Shown piece by piece: positions 45,241 to 53,349 of a DNA stretch of 64,000 nt; position 1 is the stretch's first letter; each line of letters starts with the position of its first letter. The notes beneath the pieces were generated by a model. It did no database searches, had not been told where the DNA came from, and saw only the letters and a list, made by a program, of their open reading frames with translations. Origin of the DNA: Psychrobacillus lasiicapitis (GTDB lineage Bacteria; Bacillota; Bacilli; Bacillales_A; Planococcaceae); NCBI RefSeq assembly GCF_006861795.1, contig NZ_VDGH01000007.1:186001-250000 (forward strand), in the 5' to 3' direction. A program made the position numbers and the translations under genes.

Positions 45241-46428
45241 TTATAAGAATCCTACGAAAATACCTGCAAGAATTACAGAAACAATGGTTACGCTTATAAA
45301 TCCGCCTACAAGCATTGGTGCAAGCATATGATCGGTCAATGCTTTTCGTTCTTTTTCATCCTGTGTTAATGAGTTGATAACTTCATTTGTAATAATGTAA
45401 TCTGCTGGGAAACCATATAATGCAGTTAAAGAGATTGCGAAAGCCATATTTTTACTTACTTTTAACACTTTTCCGATGATGAAGGAGAAGATGTACATTC
45501 CGATAACCCCTAATACGATTGTTCCGATCAAAGGATATAGAATATCGATAATCATAGATGGTGTAGCAGCTTTTAGCCCGTCAAATACGAATAGCATTAA
45601 AACCATTACACATAATCCAAATCCATTTGCTTTTTGTAATACATGACGCTCCAAAAAGCCGATGCTTTTCGCAATAATACCAAATAATAAACAAAGAACG
45701 TACGGACTAACTGTTACGATTGGTGCTAACAATGTAGAAGCAAGATAAGCAAGGAAACCGACGAAAGCAAGGCGGAAAAATTTAAAGTAATCGGTATTAT
45801 ATTGTTTAGGCATTTTCCGGAACATTTTCAGCTCTTCTTCCACTTCTTCAGAAGCAGTAGAAGCTTGTCCTGTTGTGGCTAATTCTCCTTTGCGAAACTT
45901 TTCAAGAAGTACTTTCCCTTCTTTCTTCAGCGCAATAGAGGTTAATGGATAACCAGCAAAGCCTTGCATAACGTATATAACAATGGCGAAAACGGATAAA
46001 GTAGTCAGCCCTGCATTTGCAGCACCTTCTGACATGATTAAGGCAGATACAATACCTCCAACTAAAGGTGGTATAGCGACGATGATTGTTTCAATACCAA
46101 ATAAGAACGTTCCTATTCCAAATAGAGCGGCAATAATCCCTACAATCCCAGCGATGGAAATAATAATCGTCTTCCATTGTTCTTTCAATTGTTGAATAGA
46201 TAGTAAAGTACCCATATTGGTGATGAGCAGGTAAATCATCATAGTTGCTACAACTGGTGGTACCCCGGCAATCGGGACGATATCTTGTGGGAAGAATGTC
46301 CAGTAGCCGATAAGGAAGAGCACTGCAGATATAAAAACAGAAGGAATCCAAGCCTTCGTCCGGGTTGAAACTAGATCTCCTATGAATAAAATCGCGATAA
46401 CGATTACTAGTGCAAGCATTTGTGACAT
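45241..46428 (-). CDS. Polytopic membrane transporter, substrate unknown
   Basis: A protein of 395 residues from ATG 46428 (AAAGGAAT upstream; the frame is open to 46467). About ten hydrophobic helices are split by a charged cytoplasmic loop at about 180-220 (FRKGELATTGQAST...). The two-half layout and motifs such as SEGAANAGLT resemble the glutamate/organic-anion symporter superfamily (GltS/KdgT-like), but I cannot name the family with certainty. As first gene of an operon with two amidohydrolases, it probably imports the N-substituted amino acid they cleave. Confidence 0.7.
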   Translation of the reverse strand: MSQMLALVIVIAILFIGDLVSTRTKAWIPSVFISAVLFLIGYWTFFPQDIVPIAGVPPVVATMMIYLLITNMGTLLSIQQLKEQWKTIIISIAGIVGIIAALFGIGTFLFGIETIIVAIPPLVGGIVSALIMSEGAANAGLTTLSVFAIVIYVMQGFAGYPLTSIALKKEGKVLLEKFRKGELATTGQASTASEEVEEELKMFRKMPKQYNTDYFKFFRLAFVGFLAYLASTLLAPIVTVSPYVLCLLFGIIAKSIGFLERHVLQKANGFGLCVMVLMLFVFDGLKAATPSMIIDILYPLIGTIVLGVIGMYIFSFIIGKVLKVSKNMAFAISLTALYGFPADYIITNEVINSLTQDEKERKALTDHMLAPMLVGGFISVTIVSVILAGIFVGFL

Positions 46429-46613
46429 AATAATTATTCCTTTCTGACAATATAGAATTCTCAACATAATAACATGAATGGTTAGTATATAATATATTTC
46501 AGAAAAGTTAGACTTTTAGGATAGTAATGTAAGTGTTTTCTTTAGATAAACAGCACATTTCCAAATAAAAAAAGCAACTCTGGAAGTCCAAAGTTGCTTA
46601 AGAGTTATTTAAA

Positions 46614-47141
46614 TTATTGAGCTGGGTTTAACTCAAGTTCTACAGAGATTTTAATATCTTCTCCAACAAGTACGCCACCGGTTTCAAGTGCTTGGTTCCA
46701 TACTAAATCAAAGTCTTTACGATTAATTTTAGTTTCAGCAGAGAATGCTACAACTTCTTGACCCCATGGGTTTGTACCTTTACCGCCATATTCCACTTCA
46801 AAAGTGACTGGTTTTGTAACACCTTTAATTGTCATGTCACCAGTTACATCGTATTCGCCATCATCTGTTTTTTTGATATCTGTAGCTACGAATTTGATAT
46901 TTGGGAATGATTCTGTATCAAAGAAATCAGCACCACGTAAGTGATTGTCTCGATCTTCGTTGTTTGTTGTAATAGATTTTACATCGATGTCGAAGCTGAT
47001 TGTTGCACCAGTTAAATCCTCTGCATTTCCTTCCAAGTCAGCAGTAAAGTTAGTGAAAGAACCTTTTACTTTTGAAACCATCATGTGTTTTACAGAAAAG
47101 TCGATACTAGAGTGCGCTGCGTCAAGATTAAACTTTGTCAT
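46614..47141 (-). CDS. YceI-family lipid/isoprenoid-binding protein
   Basis: A 175-residue lipocalin-like beta barrel without a signal peptide. It contains FNLDAAHSSIDFSVKHMMVSK (given here in two halves: FNLDAAHSSIDF and VKHMMVSK), DIDVKSITTNNEDRDNHLRG and the C-terminal NRKDFDLVWN. YceI proteins bind long polyprenyl chains. ATG 47141 is chosen because GAGGAGG lies just upstream. It is divergent from an HxlR-type regulator, which suggests redox or quinone-related control (inference). Confidence 0.9.
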   Translation of the reverse strand: MTKFNLDAAHSSIDFSVKHMMVSKVKGSFTNFTADLEGNAEDLTGATISFDIDVKSITTNNEDRDNHLRGADFFDTESFPNIKFVATDIKKTDDGEYDVTGDMTIKGVTKPVTFEVEYGGKGTNPWGQEVVAFSAETKINRKDFDLVWNQALETGGVLVGEDIKISVELELNPAQ

Positions 47142-47395
47142 TTTAATTTCCTCCTCAGGATTTCTTGTTTTTTTCAGTATATAATAAATTAATTTTGAAA
47201 TCAAGATGTTTTATTTCAAAACAAATTGATTCTTTAAACATTTTTCTTTACCCAATTCATCTATAAAATAAACCACAAGTTACTTTATGTAACTAACTTT
47301 AGATTAATACCGAGCTTACGTCAAGTAATTAAATTACTGTTATTTTACAAAAAAATTATCTAGGCGTATAATAGGTAGTAATAGAGGTGAATGAA

Positions 47396-47701
47396 ATGAA
47401 AGAAACATTATTATGTCCACGCTTAGCAAAGGCAATGGAGTTGCTCGGAAAAAGATGGACTGCGTTAATTATTTTTCAATTAATTGATGGAGCGAAAAGA
47501 TTTAATGAAATCGAGTCGTCTCTTCCTATAAGTGGTCGTTTGCTCTCAGAGCGTCTAAAAGAACTCGAAAAAGAGGGTCTAGTAGAAAGAACTGTCTTTT
47601 CGGAAGTTCCTGTACGTGTAGAATATAATTTAACGGACAAAGGGTATGCCCTAAAAGATGTGATTGATGGAATTGAATCTTGGTCTAAAGAATGGTTCTA
47701 A
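47396..47701 (+). CDS. HxlR-family regulator, YodB/CatR-like redox sensor
   Basis: A winged-helix HxlR regulator of 101 residues. The single N-terminal Cys7 in ETLLCPRLAKAMELLGKRWT corresponds to the redox-active Cys6 of B. subtilis YodB and CatR, which sense quinones and diamide. The DNA-binding region is RFNEIESSLPISGRLLSERLKELE. ATG 47396 follows AGAGGTGA; an in-frame GTG at 47387 is less likely. It is divergent from the YceI gene, probably its target. Another quinone-related gene (MhqO-like) occurs at 56.5 kb. Confidence 0.85.
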   Translation: MKETLLCPRLAKAMELLGKRWTALIIFQLIDGAKRFNEIESSLPISGRLLSERLKELEKEGLVERTVFSEVPVRVEYNLTDKGYALKDVIDGIESWSKEWF

Positions 47702-47779
47702 CAATTTCGCTTGAAAAATTAAGAGCGAGAACGCATACTATGAAAGGATAAAGGTTAATGAAGAAAGGATTGGCTATTT

Positions 47780-48700
47780 TTGGCTAAACAGCAATGGTAT
47801 CAAGATTTAAGTGCACGAATAGATCCGAAGAACATAAAAATAGATGAAGCATTAAATTTGCATACAATGACACGAATGGGCGGTGCCGCAGATATATTTG
47901 TGACACCTGACACGGAAGACGAAGCTGCGTTTACAGTTCAATATGCATATAAAAATAATATTCCATTATTACTTCTAGGAAACGGTTCTAACATGGTCGT
48001 ACGAGATGGCGGGGTTCGCGGGATTGTACTTCGTTTGGAAAAATTGAACAAGATTACGATAAACGGCAACAGAGTGATCGCTGAAAGTGGGGCCGATATT
48101 ATCGATGTTTCAAGAGCGGCTGCAAGTGAAACACTTACAGGATTAGAATTCGCATGTGGGATTCCCGGTTCAATTGGTGGTGCAATGGCGATGAATGCTG
48201 GTGCCTATGGTGGAGAGATTCAAGATGTAATTGTTCAAACGACTGTTTTAACACCAAGCGGCGAAAAGCTTATTCTTTCAAAAGACGAGCTCGAACTTGG
48301 CTATCGTAAAAGTATTATTACGAAAAAAGGATATTATGTATTATCCGCTGAGTTTGAATTAGCACCCGGTATACAGGAAGAGATCGATGCCAAAATTGCA
48401 GACTTGACGTTCCAAAGGGAATCTAAACAGCCACTCGAATATCCTTCAGCAGGTAGCGTGTTCAAGCGTCCACCTGGTTACTTTGCCGGTAAGCTTATCC
48501 AAGATAGTGGTTTGCAAGGAAAAGGATATGGTGGAGCAGAAGTTTCCACAAAGCATGCAGGCTTTATTGTTAATAAAAACAATGCAACTGCAACCGACTA
48601 TATTAGCACGATCGAAATGGTAAAATCAGCAGTAAAGAAAAACTTTGACATAGAGCTTGAACTCGAAGTGAAAATCGTCGGAGAAAATGTGGACCTGTGA
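47780..48700 (+). CDS. murB: UDP-N-acetylenolpyruvoylglucosamine reductase
   Basis: A cytosolic FAD enzyme of 306 residues that reduces UDP-GlcNAc-enolpyruvate to UDP-MurNAc in peptidoglycan synthesis. FAD-contact segments are LGNGSNMVVRDGG (about 72-84) and GIPGSIGGAMAMNAGAYGGE (about 128-147). The catalytic Ser is in PSAGSVFKRP (about 228-237), typical of type II MurB. The start is TTG, after AAAGGA. The stop codon lies inside the terminator palindrome. Confidence 0.95.
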   Translation: MAKQQWYQDLSARIDPKNIKIDEALNLHTMTRMGGAADIFVTPDTEDEAAFTVQYAYKNNIPLLLLGNGSNMVVRDGGVRGIVLRLEKLNKITINGNRVIAESGADIIDVSRAAASETLTGLEFACGIPGSIGGAMAMNAGAYGGEIQDVIVQTTVLTPSGEKLILSKDELELGYRKSIITKKGYYVLSAEFELAPGIQEEIDAKIADLTFQRESKQPLEYPSAGSVFKRPPGYFAGKLIQDSGLQGKGYGGAEVSTKHAGFIVNKNNATATDYISTIEMVKSAVKKNFDIELELEVKIVGENVDL

Positions 48701-48727
48701 ATATATATTCACAGGTTCTTTTTTTAT
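48693..48727 (+). terminator. Terminator overlapping the murB stop codon
   Basis: A perfect 24-bp palindrome ACCTGTGAATAT/ATATTCACAGGT (48693-48716) is followed by TTCTTTTTTT. The murB TGA is at 48698-48700, in the left arm. Confidence 0.9.
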
Positions 48728-48852
48728 GCCTTAAGGAAATTAGCAGGCTGCTTTAAAATACAATAAGGGAGAAAGTGCGTCTTGGTGAATTACTGCAGAG
48801 CATACACATTCACCGGAGTGAGCAATGAGCATTCTTCGCCATTTGATAGTAA

Positions 48853-49092
48853 TTTGGACAATCCCTCCAAATAGGTGGACAATCTCTATCGAAAGTTGGA
48901 CAATCGCCTCCGAAATCTGGACAATCGTTTCAAGTTTGGACAATCCCGCTCGAAAGTTGGACAATCACATCTGAAATCTGGATAATCGTTTCAAGTTTGG
49001 ACAATCACTCCCCGAAGTTGGACAATCTTTCTCGAAAGTTGGACAATCACCTCTGAAACTTGGACAATCGTTTCAAGTTTGGACAATCTCTC
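48853..49092. repeat. 21/19-bp-period array, twelve units, TTGGACAATC core
   Basis: GGACAATC (one copy GGATAATC) starts at 48856, 48877, 48898, 48919, 48938, 48959, 48980, 48999, 49020, 49041, 49062 and 49081. Steps are 21 bp except three of 19 bp, each of which follows the same unit ending CGTTTCAAGTTT. It lies between the murB terminator and the cad promoter and contains no gene. Confidence 0.95.
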
Positions 49093-49192
49093 CTCCACCC
49101 ATCGCAATTATCTTTTCCCATATTGAGTCTACTATCCCTTATCATGTCACTTCCTTTATTAAAAATCAGACCACTATTAAAAGAAAAACAAC

Positions 49193-49212
49193 ATTCAAAT
49201 ATCTGTTTGAAT
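49193..49212. promoter_or_regulatory. CadC-type operator, distal
   Basis: ATTCAAA-TATCTG-TTTGAAT is an inverted repeat upstream of the -35 element. It matches the TCAAAT/ATTTGA half-site style of CadC/SmtB operators. Confidence 0.6.
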
Positions 49213-49216
49213 TACC

Positions 49217-49245
49217 TTGCTATTCGAATAGTTTGAACATATAAT
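49217..49245 (+). promoter_or_regulatory. cadCA promoter
   Basis: TTGCTA (49217-49222), a 17-bp spacer and TATAAT (49240-49245). It lies between two inverted repeats that fit CadC binding. Confidence 0.7.
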
Positions 49246-49256
49246 GATGGTAATAA

Positions 49257-49272
49257 TCAAATGGACATTTGA
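49257..49272. promoter_or_regulatory. CadC-type operator, proximal
   Basis: TCAAAT-GGAC-ATTTGA is a perfect inverted repeat over the transcription start region, 14 bp before the cadC start codon. Confidence 0.75.
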
Positions 49273-49285
49273 ATGAGGTGGGAAA

Positions 49286-49660
49286 ATGCAAACGAATGAT
49301 ATGTGTGAGGTAACGAAAGTAAATGAAAATGTAGTGATTTCTGTCAAACAGCAACTTCCTGATGTAACGAACGTCGCGAAGATTTTTAAAGCATTAGCAG
49401 ATGAAACACGTTTGAAAATTGCATATGCACTAACAATAGAAGAAGAGCTTTGTGTATGTGATGTGAGTGAAATAATTGATTCCTCTACAGCTACGGCCTC
49501 ACATCATTTACGATATTTACGAGATTTGTCATTGGCCAAATCAGAACGCAAAGGCAAGTTAGTTTATTATGCATTAGCGGATCATCATGTGAATCAGTTA
49601 GTTAAAATTGCGTACGAACACGCCATAGAAGAGAGTGAGAAGATTGGAGAAAGCAATTAA
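49286..49660 (+). CDS. cadC: Cadmium/lead/zinc-responsive repressor CadC (ArsR/SmtB family)
   Basis: A winged-helix ArsR-family repressor of 124 residues. The alpha-3N metal site uses Cys56 and Cys58 in EELCVCDV plus N-terminal Cys7 in NDMCEV. The second N-terminal cysteine of S. aureus CadC (Cys11) is absent (Lys here). The alpha-5 site DHHVNQLVKIAYEHAIEE keeps the Asp/His/Glu zinc ligands. Metal binding releases it from the two operators upstream. Its 3' end overlaps cadA by 26 bp. Confidence 0.9.
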   Translation: MQTNDMCEVTKVNENVVISVKQQLPDVTNVAKIFKALADETRLKIAYALTIEEELCVCDVSEIIDSSTATASHHLRYLRDLSLAKSERKGKLVYYALADHHVNQLVKIAYEHAIEESEKIGESN

Positions 49661-51740
49661 AAAAGAGTATCGCTTAGAAAATCTATCATGCGCCAACTGT
49701 GCGATGAAGTTTGAAAATAATATAAAAAGCCTGCCGAATGTGGAAGAAGCATTGGTGAATTTCGGCGCATCTAAAGTTGCTGTTATTGGTAATGTTACTG
49801 TAGAGGATATTGAAAAGGCCGGCGCTTTTGACGGGATTAAAGTGGCACCGATTAAACAGCGGAAACAAGACACAACGCCATTTTTAAAACGAAAAGAAAA
49901 TGTTGTAACGGCTATTTCCTTTGTTTTTCTAGTAATTGGGATTATCGCGTCTTTTATGTATGAAGAAACACATCCATTTGCAATTGGTTTATTTGTCATC
50001 GCAATTATAGTTGGCGGATACGATATGTTCAAAAGTGGATTGTTTAATTTGTCTCGTTTTTATTTTGATATGAAAACGCTTATGACAATTGCGATTATTG
50101 GGGCAGCAATAATTGGTGAGTGGCGTGAAGGGGCTGTTGTTGTCTTTTTATTCGCAGTTAGTGAAGCATTAGAAGCATACTCGATGAATAAAGCACGTCA
50201 ATCGATTAGTCAGTTAATCGATATAGCACCTCCTTCTGCAACCGTTCGTCGAGGTGTTCAGTTGGTAGAGGTTGATACGGAATTTATTGAAATAAATGAT
50301 GTGTTAATCATAAAACCAGGACAAAAAATTGCCATGGATGGAATTGTGGTAAAGGGAGCTTCATCGGTCAATCAGGCGTCTATTACAGGTGAGGCTGTAC
50401 CTGTTTATAAAGCGAATGGTGATGAAGTGTTTGCTGGTACGTTAAATGAAGAAGGTTCTTTGGAAGTAAAAGTAACCAAAAGAGTAGAAGATACGACGAT
50501 TGCGAAAATTATTCATTTAGTAGAGGAAGCGCAAGCGGAAAAAGCACCTTCTCAGAAGTTTGTAGATCAGTTTGCAAAATATTATACACCTATCATTATA
50601 GCCATCGCTTTTTTTGTGGCCATCGTGCCACCGTTATTTGGTGGTGACTGGCAAACATGGATTTACCAAGGACTTGCGGTATTAGTAGTAGGGTGTCCAT
50701 GTGCATTGGTTGTATCCACACCTGTAGCGATCGTAACGGCCATTGGAAATGCTGCCAAGCAAGGTGTGCTGATAAAAGGTGGGATTCACTTAGAAGAAAT
50801 TGGTCGTATACGAGCGATTGCTTTTGATAAGACAGGTACATTAACGAGAGGATACCCTGAAGTAACAGTTGTAGAGACTGAAAATCCCCATGATTTCATA
50901 CAAAAAGTGATGTCGATTGAAACATACTCCCAGCACCCACTTGCACAAGCAATTGTGAAATACGGCAAGACAGAACATATACATGCCTTGACTGTTGATC
51001 ATTTTAAATCCATTACAGGCAGTGGTGCGGAAGGGATAATAGATGGAAATAAATGGTCAGTAGGTAGTGTTTCTTGGATTCTTTCGATCAGTGCCGTTTC
51101 AGCTGAAGTAATTGAACGTGTCAAACAATTGCAATCAGAAGGAAACACGGTAATGCTTGTAGCAGAGGATGGAGTATACAAAGGATTTATCGCAGTTGCC
51201 GACCCGGTTCGTACAACTAGCATGCAGGTGCTCCAAAATCTTAAGAGTGTAGGTATCAAACACACCGTGATGCTTACTGGCGATGATACAAGAACTGCAA
51301 ACGCTATTGGGGCTAAACTTGGTATGACAGATGTTGAAGCAGGCCTGATGCCAGAACAAAAACTAACAGCTATTAAAGCGTTAAAAGAAAAATATGGAGC
51401 AGTTGCAATGGTTGGGGACGGAGTAAATGATGCACCTGCTCTCGCAGCGGCATCGGTTGGGATTGCGATGGGTGGAGCGGGAACAGATGCCGCACTCGAA
51501 ACGGCAGACGTTGCACTGATGGCGGATGACTTAGAAAAACTTCCATATACGATTCGATTAAGTCGAAAAGCATTGCATATTATTAAAGAAAATATTATGT
51601 TTGCTTTAGGACTAAAGATAATTGCACTATTGCTCATCATTCCAGGGTGGTTAACTTTATGGATTGCCATTTTTGCAGATATGGGGGCAACCTTACTCGT
51701 AGTGCTGAATTCATTGCGACTTTTAAAAGTGCATAAATAG
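49635..51740 (+). CDS. cadA: Cadmium/zinc/lead-exporting P1B-type ATPase
   Basis: A metal efflux pump of 701 residues. The N-terminal metal-binding domain has SCANCAMKFE (about 15-24). The membrane CPC motif is in VGCPCALVVS (about 352-361), the phosphorylated Asp is in DKTGTLT (about 394-400), and ATP-binding and hinge motifs include SQHPLA and MVGDGVNDAPAL. It follows S. aureus CadA closely through its length. GTG 49635 lies within cadC, so translation is coupled; TTG 49644 is an alternative. No terminator separates it from the GNAT gene 19 bp downstream. Confidence 0.93.
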   Translation: MRRLEKAIKKEYRLENLSCANCAMKFENNIKSLPNVEEALVNFGASKVAVIGNVTVEDIEKAGAFDGIKVAPIKQRKQDTTPFLKRKENVVTAISFVFLVIGIIASFMYEETHPFAIGLFVIAIIVGGYDMFKSGLFNLSRFYFDMKTLMTIAIIGAAIIGEWREGAVVVFLFAVSEALEAYSMNKARQSISQLIDIAPPSATVRRGVQLVEVDTEFIEINDVLIIKPGQKIAMDGIVVKGASSVNQASITGEAVPVYKANGDEVFAGTLNEEGSLEVKVTKRVEDTTIAKIIHLVEEAQAEKAPSQKFVDQFAKYYTPIIIAIAFFVAIVPPLFGGDWQTWIYQGLAVLVVGCPCALVVSTPVAIVTAIGNAAKQGVLIKGGIHLEEIGRIRAIAFDKTGTLTRGYPEVTVVETENPHDFIQKVMSIETYSQHPLAQAIVKYGKTEHIHALTVDHFKSITGSGAEGIIDGNKWSVGSVSWILSISAVSAEVIERVKQLQSEGNTVMLVAEDGVYKGFIAVADPVRTTSMQVLQNLKSVGIKHTVMLTGDDTRTANAIGAKLGMTDVEAGLMPEQKLTAIKALKEKYGAVAMVGDGVNDAPALAAASVGIAMGGAGTDAALETADVALMADDLEKLPYTIRLSRKALHIIKENIMFALGLKIIALLLIIPGWLTLWIAIFADMGATLLVVLNSLRLLKVHK

Positions 51741-51759
51741 TACGTTCGGAGGGAATAAA

Positions 51760-52866
51760 ATGAAGCTAACAGAATGGACAATGGAAGAGCAGGAACAGCT
51801 GATCCATTTCATGACTACTAATACTTGGCCATATCATGGAAATGCACATCCAGCTAGAGAATTGATCGAAAAAACAATTGAAGAAGGCGGTTATCAATCC
51901 GACGAAGTAAAAACGTTTTGGGTGGAAAACGAAGACGGAGAACAGGTTGGTATCGTTAAAATTTATGACTTGCGTGATGAGATTCCTTTATTCGATTTGC
52001 GAATTGCAGATGAAGCGCGAGGAAGAGGCTATGGTCCACGTGCATTAAAAATGATAGCTGAATATGTTTTCCAATTACCACAGGCAAAAATTCGTTTAGA
52101 AGGACATACAAGACAAGATAATTTTGCTATGCGTAAAACATTTGAACGGGCTGGCTTTGTAAAAGAAGCCCAGCTTCGTCAAGCGTGGTTTTCTCCGAAA
52201 GAGGAATCTTATTATGATGCAGTCACGTATGGCATGACAAGAGAGGACTTCTTAAAAGGTACGTCAACACCAGTAAAGTGGGATGATGATTCCCATCCAG
52301 AAGTGACTAAAAAGGAAGACTATTCTTTTTCGGAAGAACTTCATACGGAACGGCTAATTATTCGTGCACCTAAAGTAGAGGATGCCGAAGTAGTCTGGAA
52401 AGCAATTGTAAGCTCCCATGATGCATTAAAAGAATGGATGCCATGGGCGCAATCGAAGCAAACGCTAGAACAGACTACAACTAATTTGCGGCAAGCGGTT
52501 GCGGATTTTATTACAAGAAAAGATTTAAGGCTGCATTTGTTCTTAAAAGAGACAGGAGAGTTTGTAGGTTCCTCGGGCTTACACCGAATCGATTGGAATG
52601 TACGAAAATTCGAAATTGGCTATTGGATTGATAGTAAGTTTGAAGGAAAAGGACTAATGACCGAAGCGGTTGAACGGATTACCGAGTTTGCGTTTGAAGA
52701 GTTACATGCAAATCGAGTAGAAATTCGTTGTGATAGCGAAAATGTACGAAGCCGCTCTGTTGCAGCAAGGTTATCCTACACATTAGAAGGCACACTTCGC
52801 CATGATTCCCTCTCTGCTGATAACAAAAAGTTAAGAGATACTTGCATTTACGCAAAAATAAAGTGA
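51760..52866 (+). CDS. Double-domain GNAT acetyltransferase
   Basis: A 368-residue protein with two GNAT domains in tandem. The first (about 1-165) has an acetyl-CoA loop RGRGYGPRALK. The second (about 190-368) is RimL/YdaF-like, with TERLIIRAPKVEDAE, WIDSKFEGKGLMTEA and CDSENVRSRSVAARL. B. subtilis YdaF-like enzymes acetylate ribosomal or other protein N-termini, but the substrates here are unknown. The RBS GGAGGGA is strong. It is placed 19 bp after cadA with no terminator, so it is probably induced by metal together with the pump. Confidence 0.85.
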   Translation: MKLTEWTMEEQEQLIHFMTTNTWPYHGNAHPARELIEKTIEEGGYQSDEVKTFWVENEDGEQVGIVKIYDLRDEIPLFDLRIADEARGRGYGPRALKMIAEYVFQLPQAKIRLEGHTRQDNFAMRKTFERAGFVKEAQLRQAWFSPKEESYYDAVTYGMTREDFLKGTSTPVKWDDDSHPEVTKKEDYSFSEELHTERLIIRAPKVEDAEVVWKAIVSSHDALKEWMPWAQSKQTLEQTTTNLRQAVADFITRKDLRLHLFLKETGEFVGSSGLHRIDWNVRKFEIGYWIDSKFEGKGLMTEAVERITEFAFEELHANRVEIRCDSENVRSRSVAARLSYTLEGTLRHDSLSADNKKLRDTCIYAKIK

Positions 52867-52905
52867 AACTTCAACCAGTGGGGTGCCCGTTAATGCGGGA
52901 TAAAA
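52864..52905. repeat. Hairpin-rich intergenic repeat, collapsed short form
   Basis: TGAAACTTCAACCAGTGGGG is joined directly to TGCCCGTTAATGCGGGATAA. Both halves occur, separated by about 230 bp, in the long form at 31250-31540 (read on the minus strand). CCCG/CGGG forms a small hairpin. Confidence 0.65.
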
Positions 52906-52918
52906 GAATAAAACATAT

Positions 52919-52953
52919 TAAAAAAGGTGCTGCCGATTGGCAACACCTTTTTT
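52919..52953. terminator. Bidirectional terminator between the GNAT gene and a 51-codon gene
   Basis: GGTGCTGCC (52926-52934) pairs with GGCAACACC (52939-52947) with one wobble, between an A-run and six T. Confidence 0.88.
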
Positions 52954-53109
52954 CTAGAGCGATCGTCTTCCTGTCACAAGTTGAATGACAAAAATAATAC
53001 CCGCAATGATTAATAGTGTGTGGATAAGTCCACCGCCTATTTTTAATACTAAACCTAATACCCATAGTACGATTAGTATGACGATAATCGTCCATAAAAT
53101 TTTACCCAT
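52954..53109 (-). CDS. Lmo0937-family small membrane protein
   Basis: A protein of 51 residues that is easy to overlook. It starts with MGKILWTIIVILIVLWVLGL, continues with a GGGLIH turn and a second hydrophobic helix, and ends VTGRRSL. This pattern (two helices joined by a Gly-rich turn) is that of the lmo0937 family of small membrane proteins, common in Bacillales and linked to general stress in some species; the function is unknown. The ATG at 53109 is preceded by AAAGGATG. The stop abuts the terminator. Confidence 0.85.
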   Translation of the reverse strand: MGKILWTIIVILIVLWVLGLVLKIGGGLIHTLLIIAGIIFVIQLVTGRRSL

Positions 53110-53349
53110 ATGGAACATCCTTTCCATCAATATATGTTGTTATGTGTTGTTATTAAAAAGTTACCCTTTAAGATGGTGCATTAAACATTTTATCTTACTG
53201 GAAAATAGCTCCAATAACCAAACCTGTCTTCATATATCCCCAAAAACGAGCATTAAGTTCCTGAAACTACGGTAGGAAATAGGTCTTGAATTGTGATAGG
53301 TAACAGTATGTAGTAAAATGAACAAAGAAGTGATGAAAGGAAGATGTAA

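Noticed and set aside
48740-48964. Open frame on the minus strand with heptad-like IVQ repeats
   Set aside because: The heptads come from the 21-bp DNA period. Units of 19 bp elsewhere in the array break the frame, and there is no RBS.
48853-49092. CRISPR array
   Set aside because: Repeats are only about 10-15 bp, spacers about 8-10 bp and partly repeated, and no cas gene is in the window.
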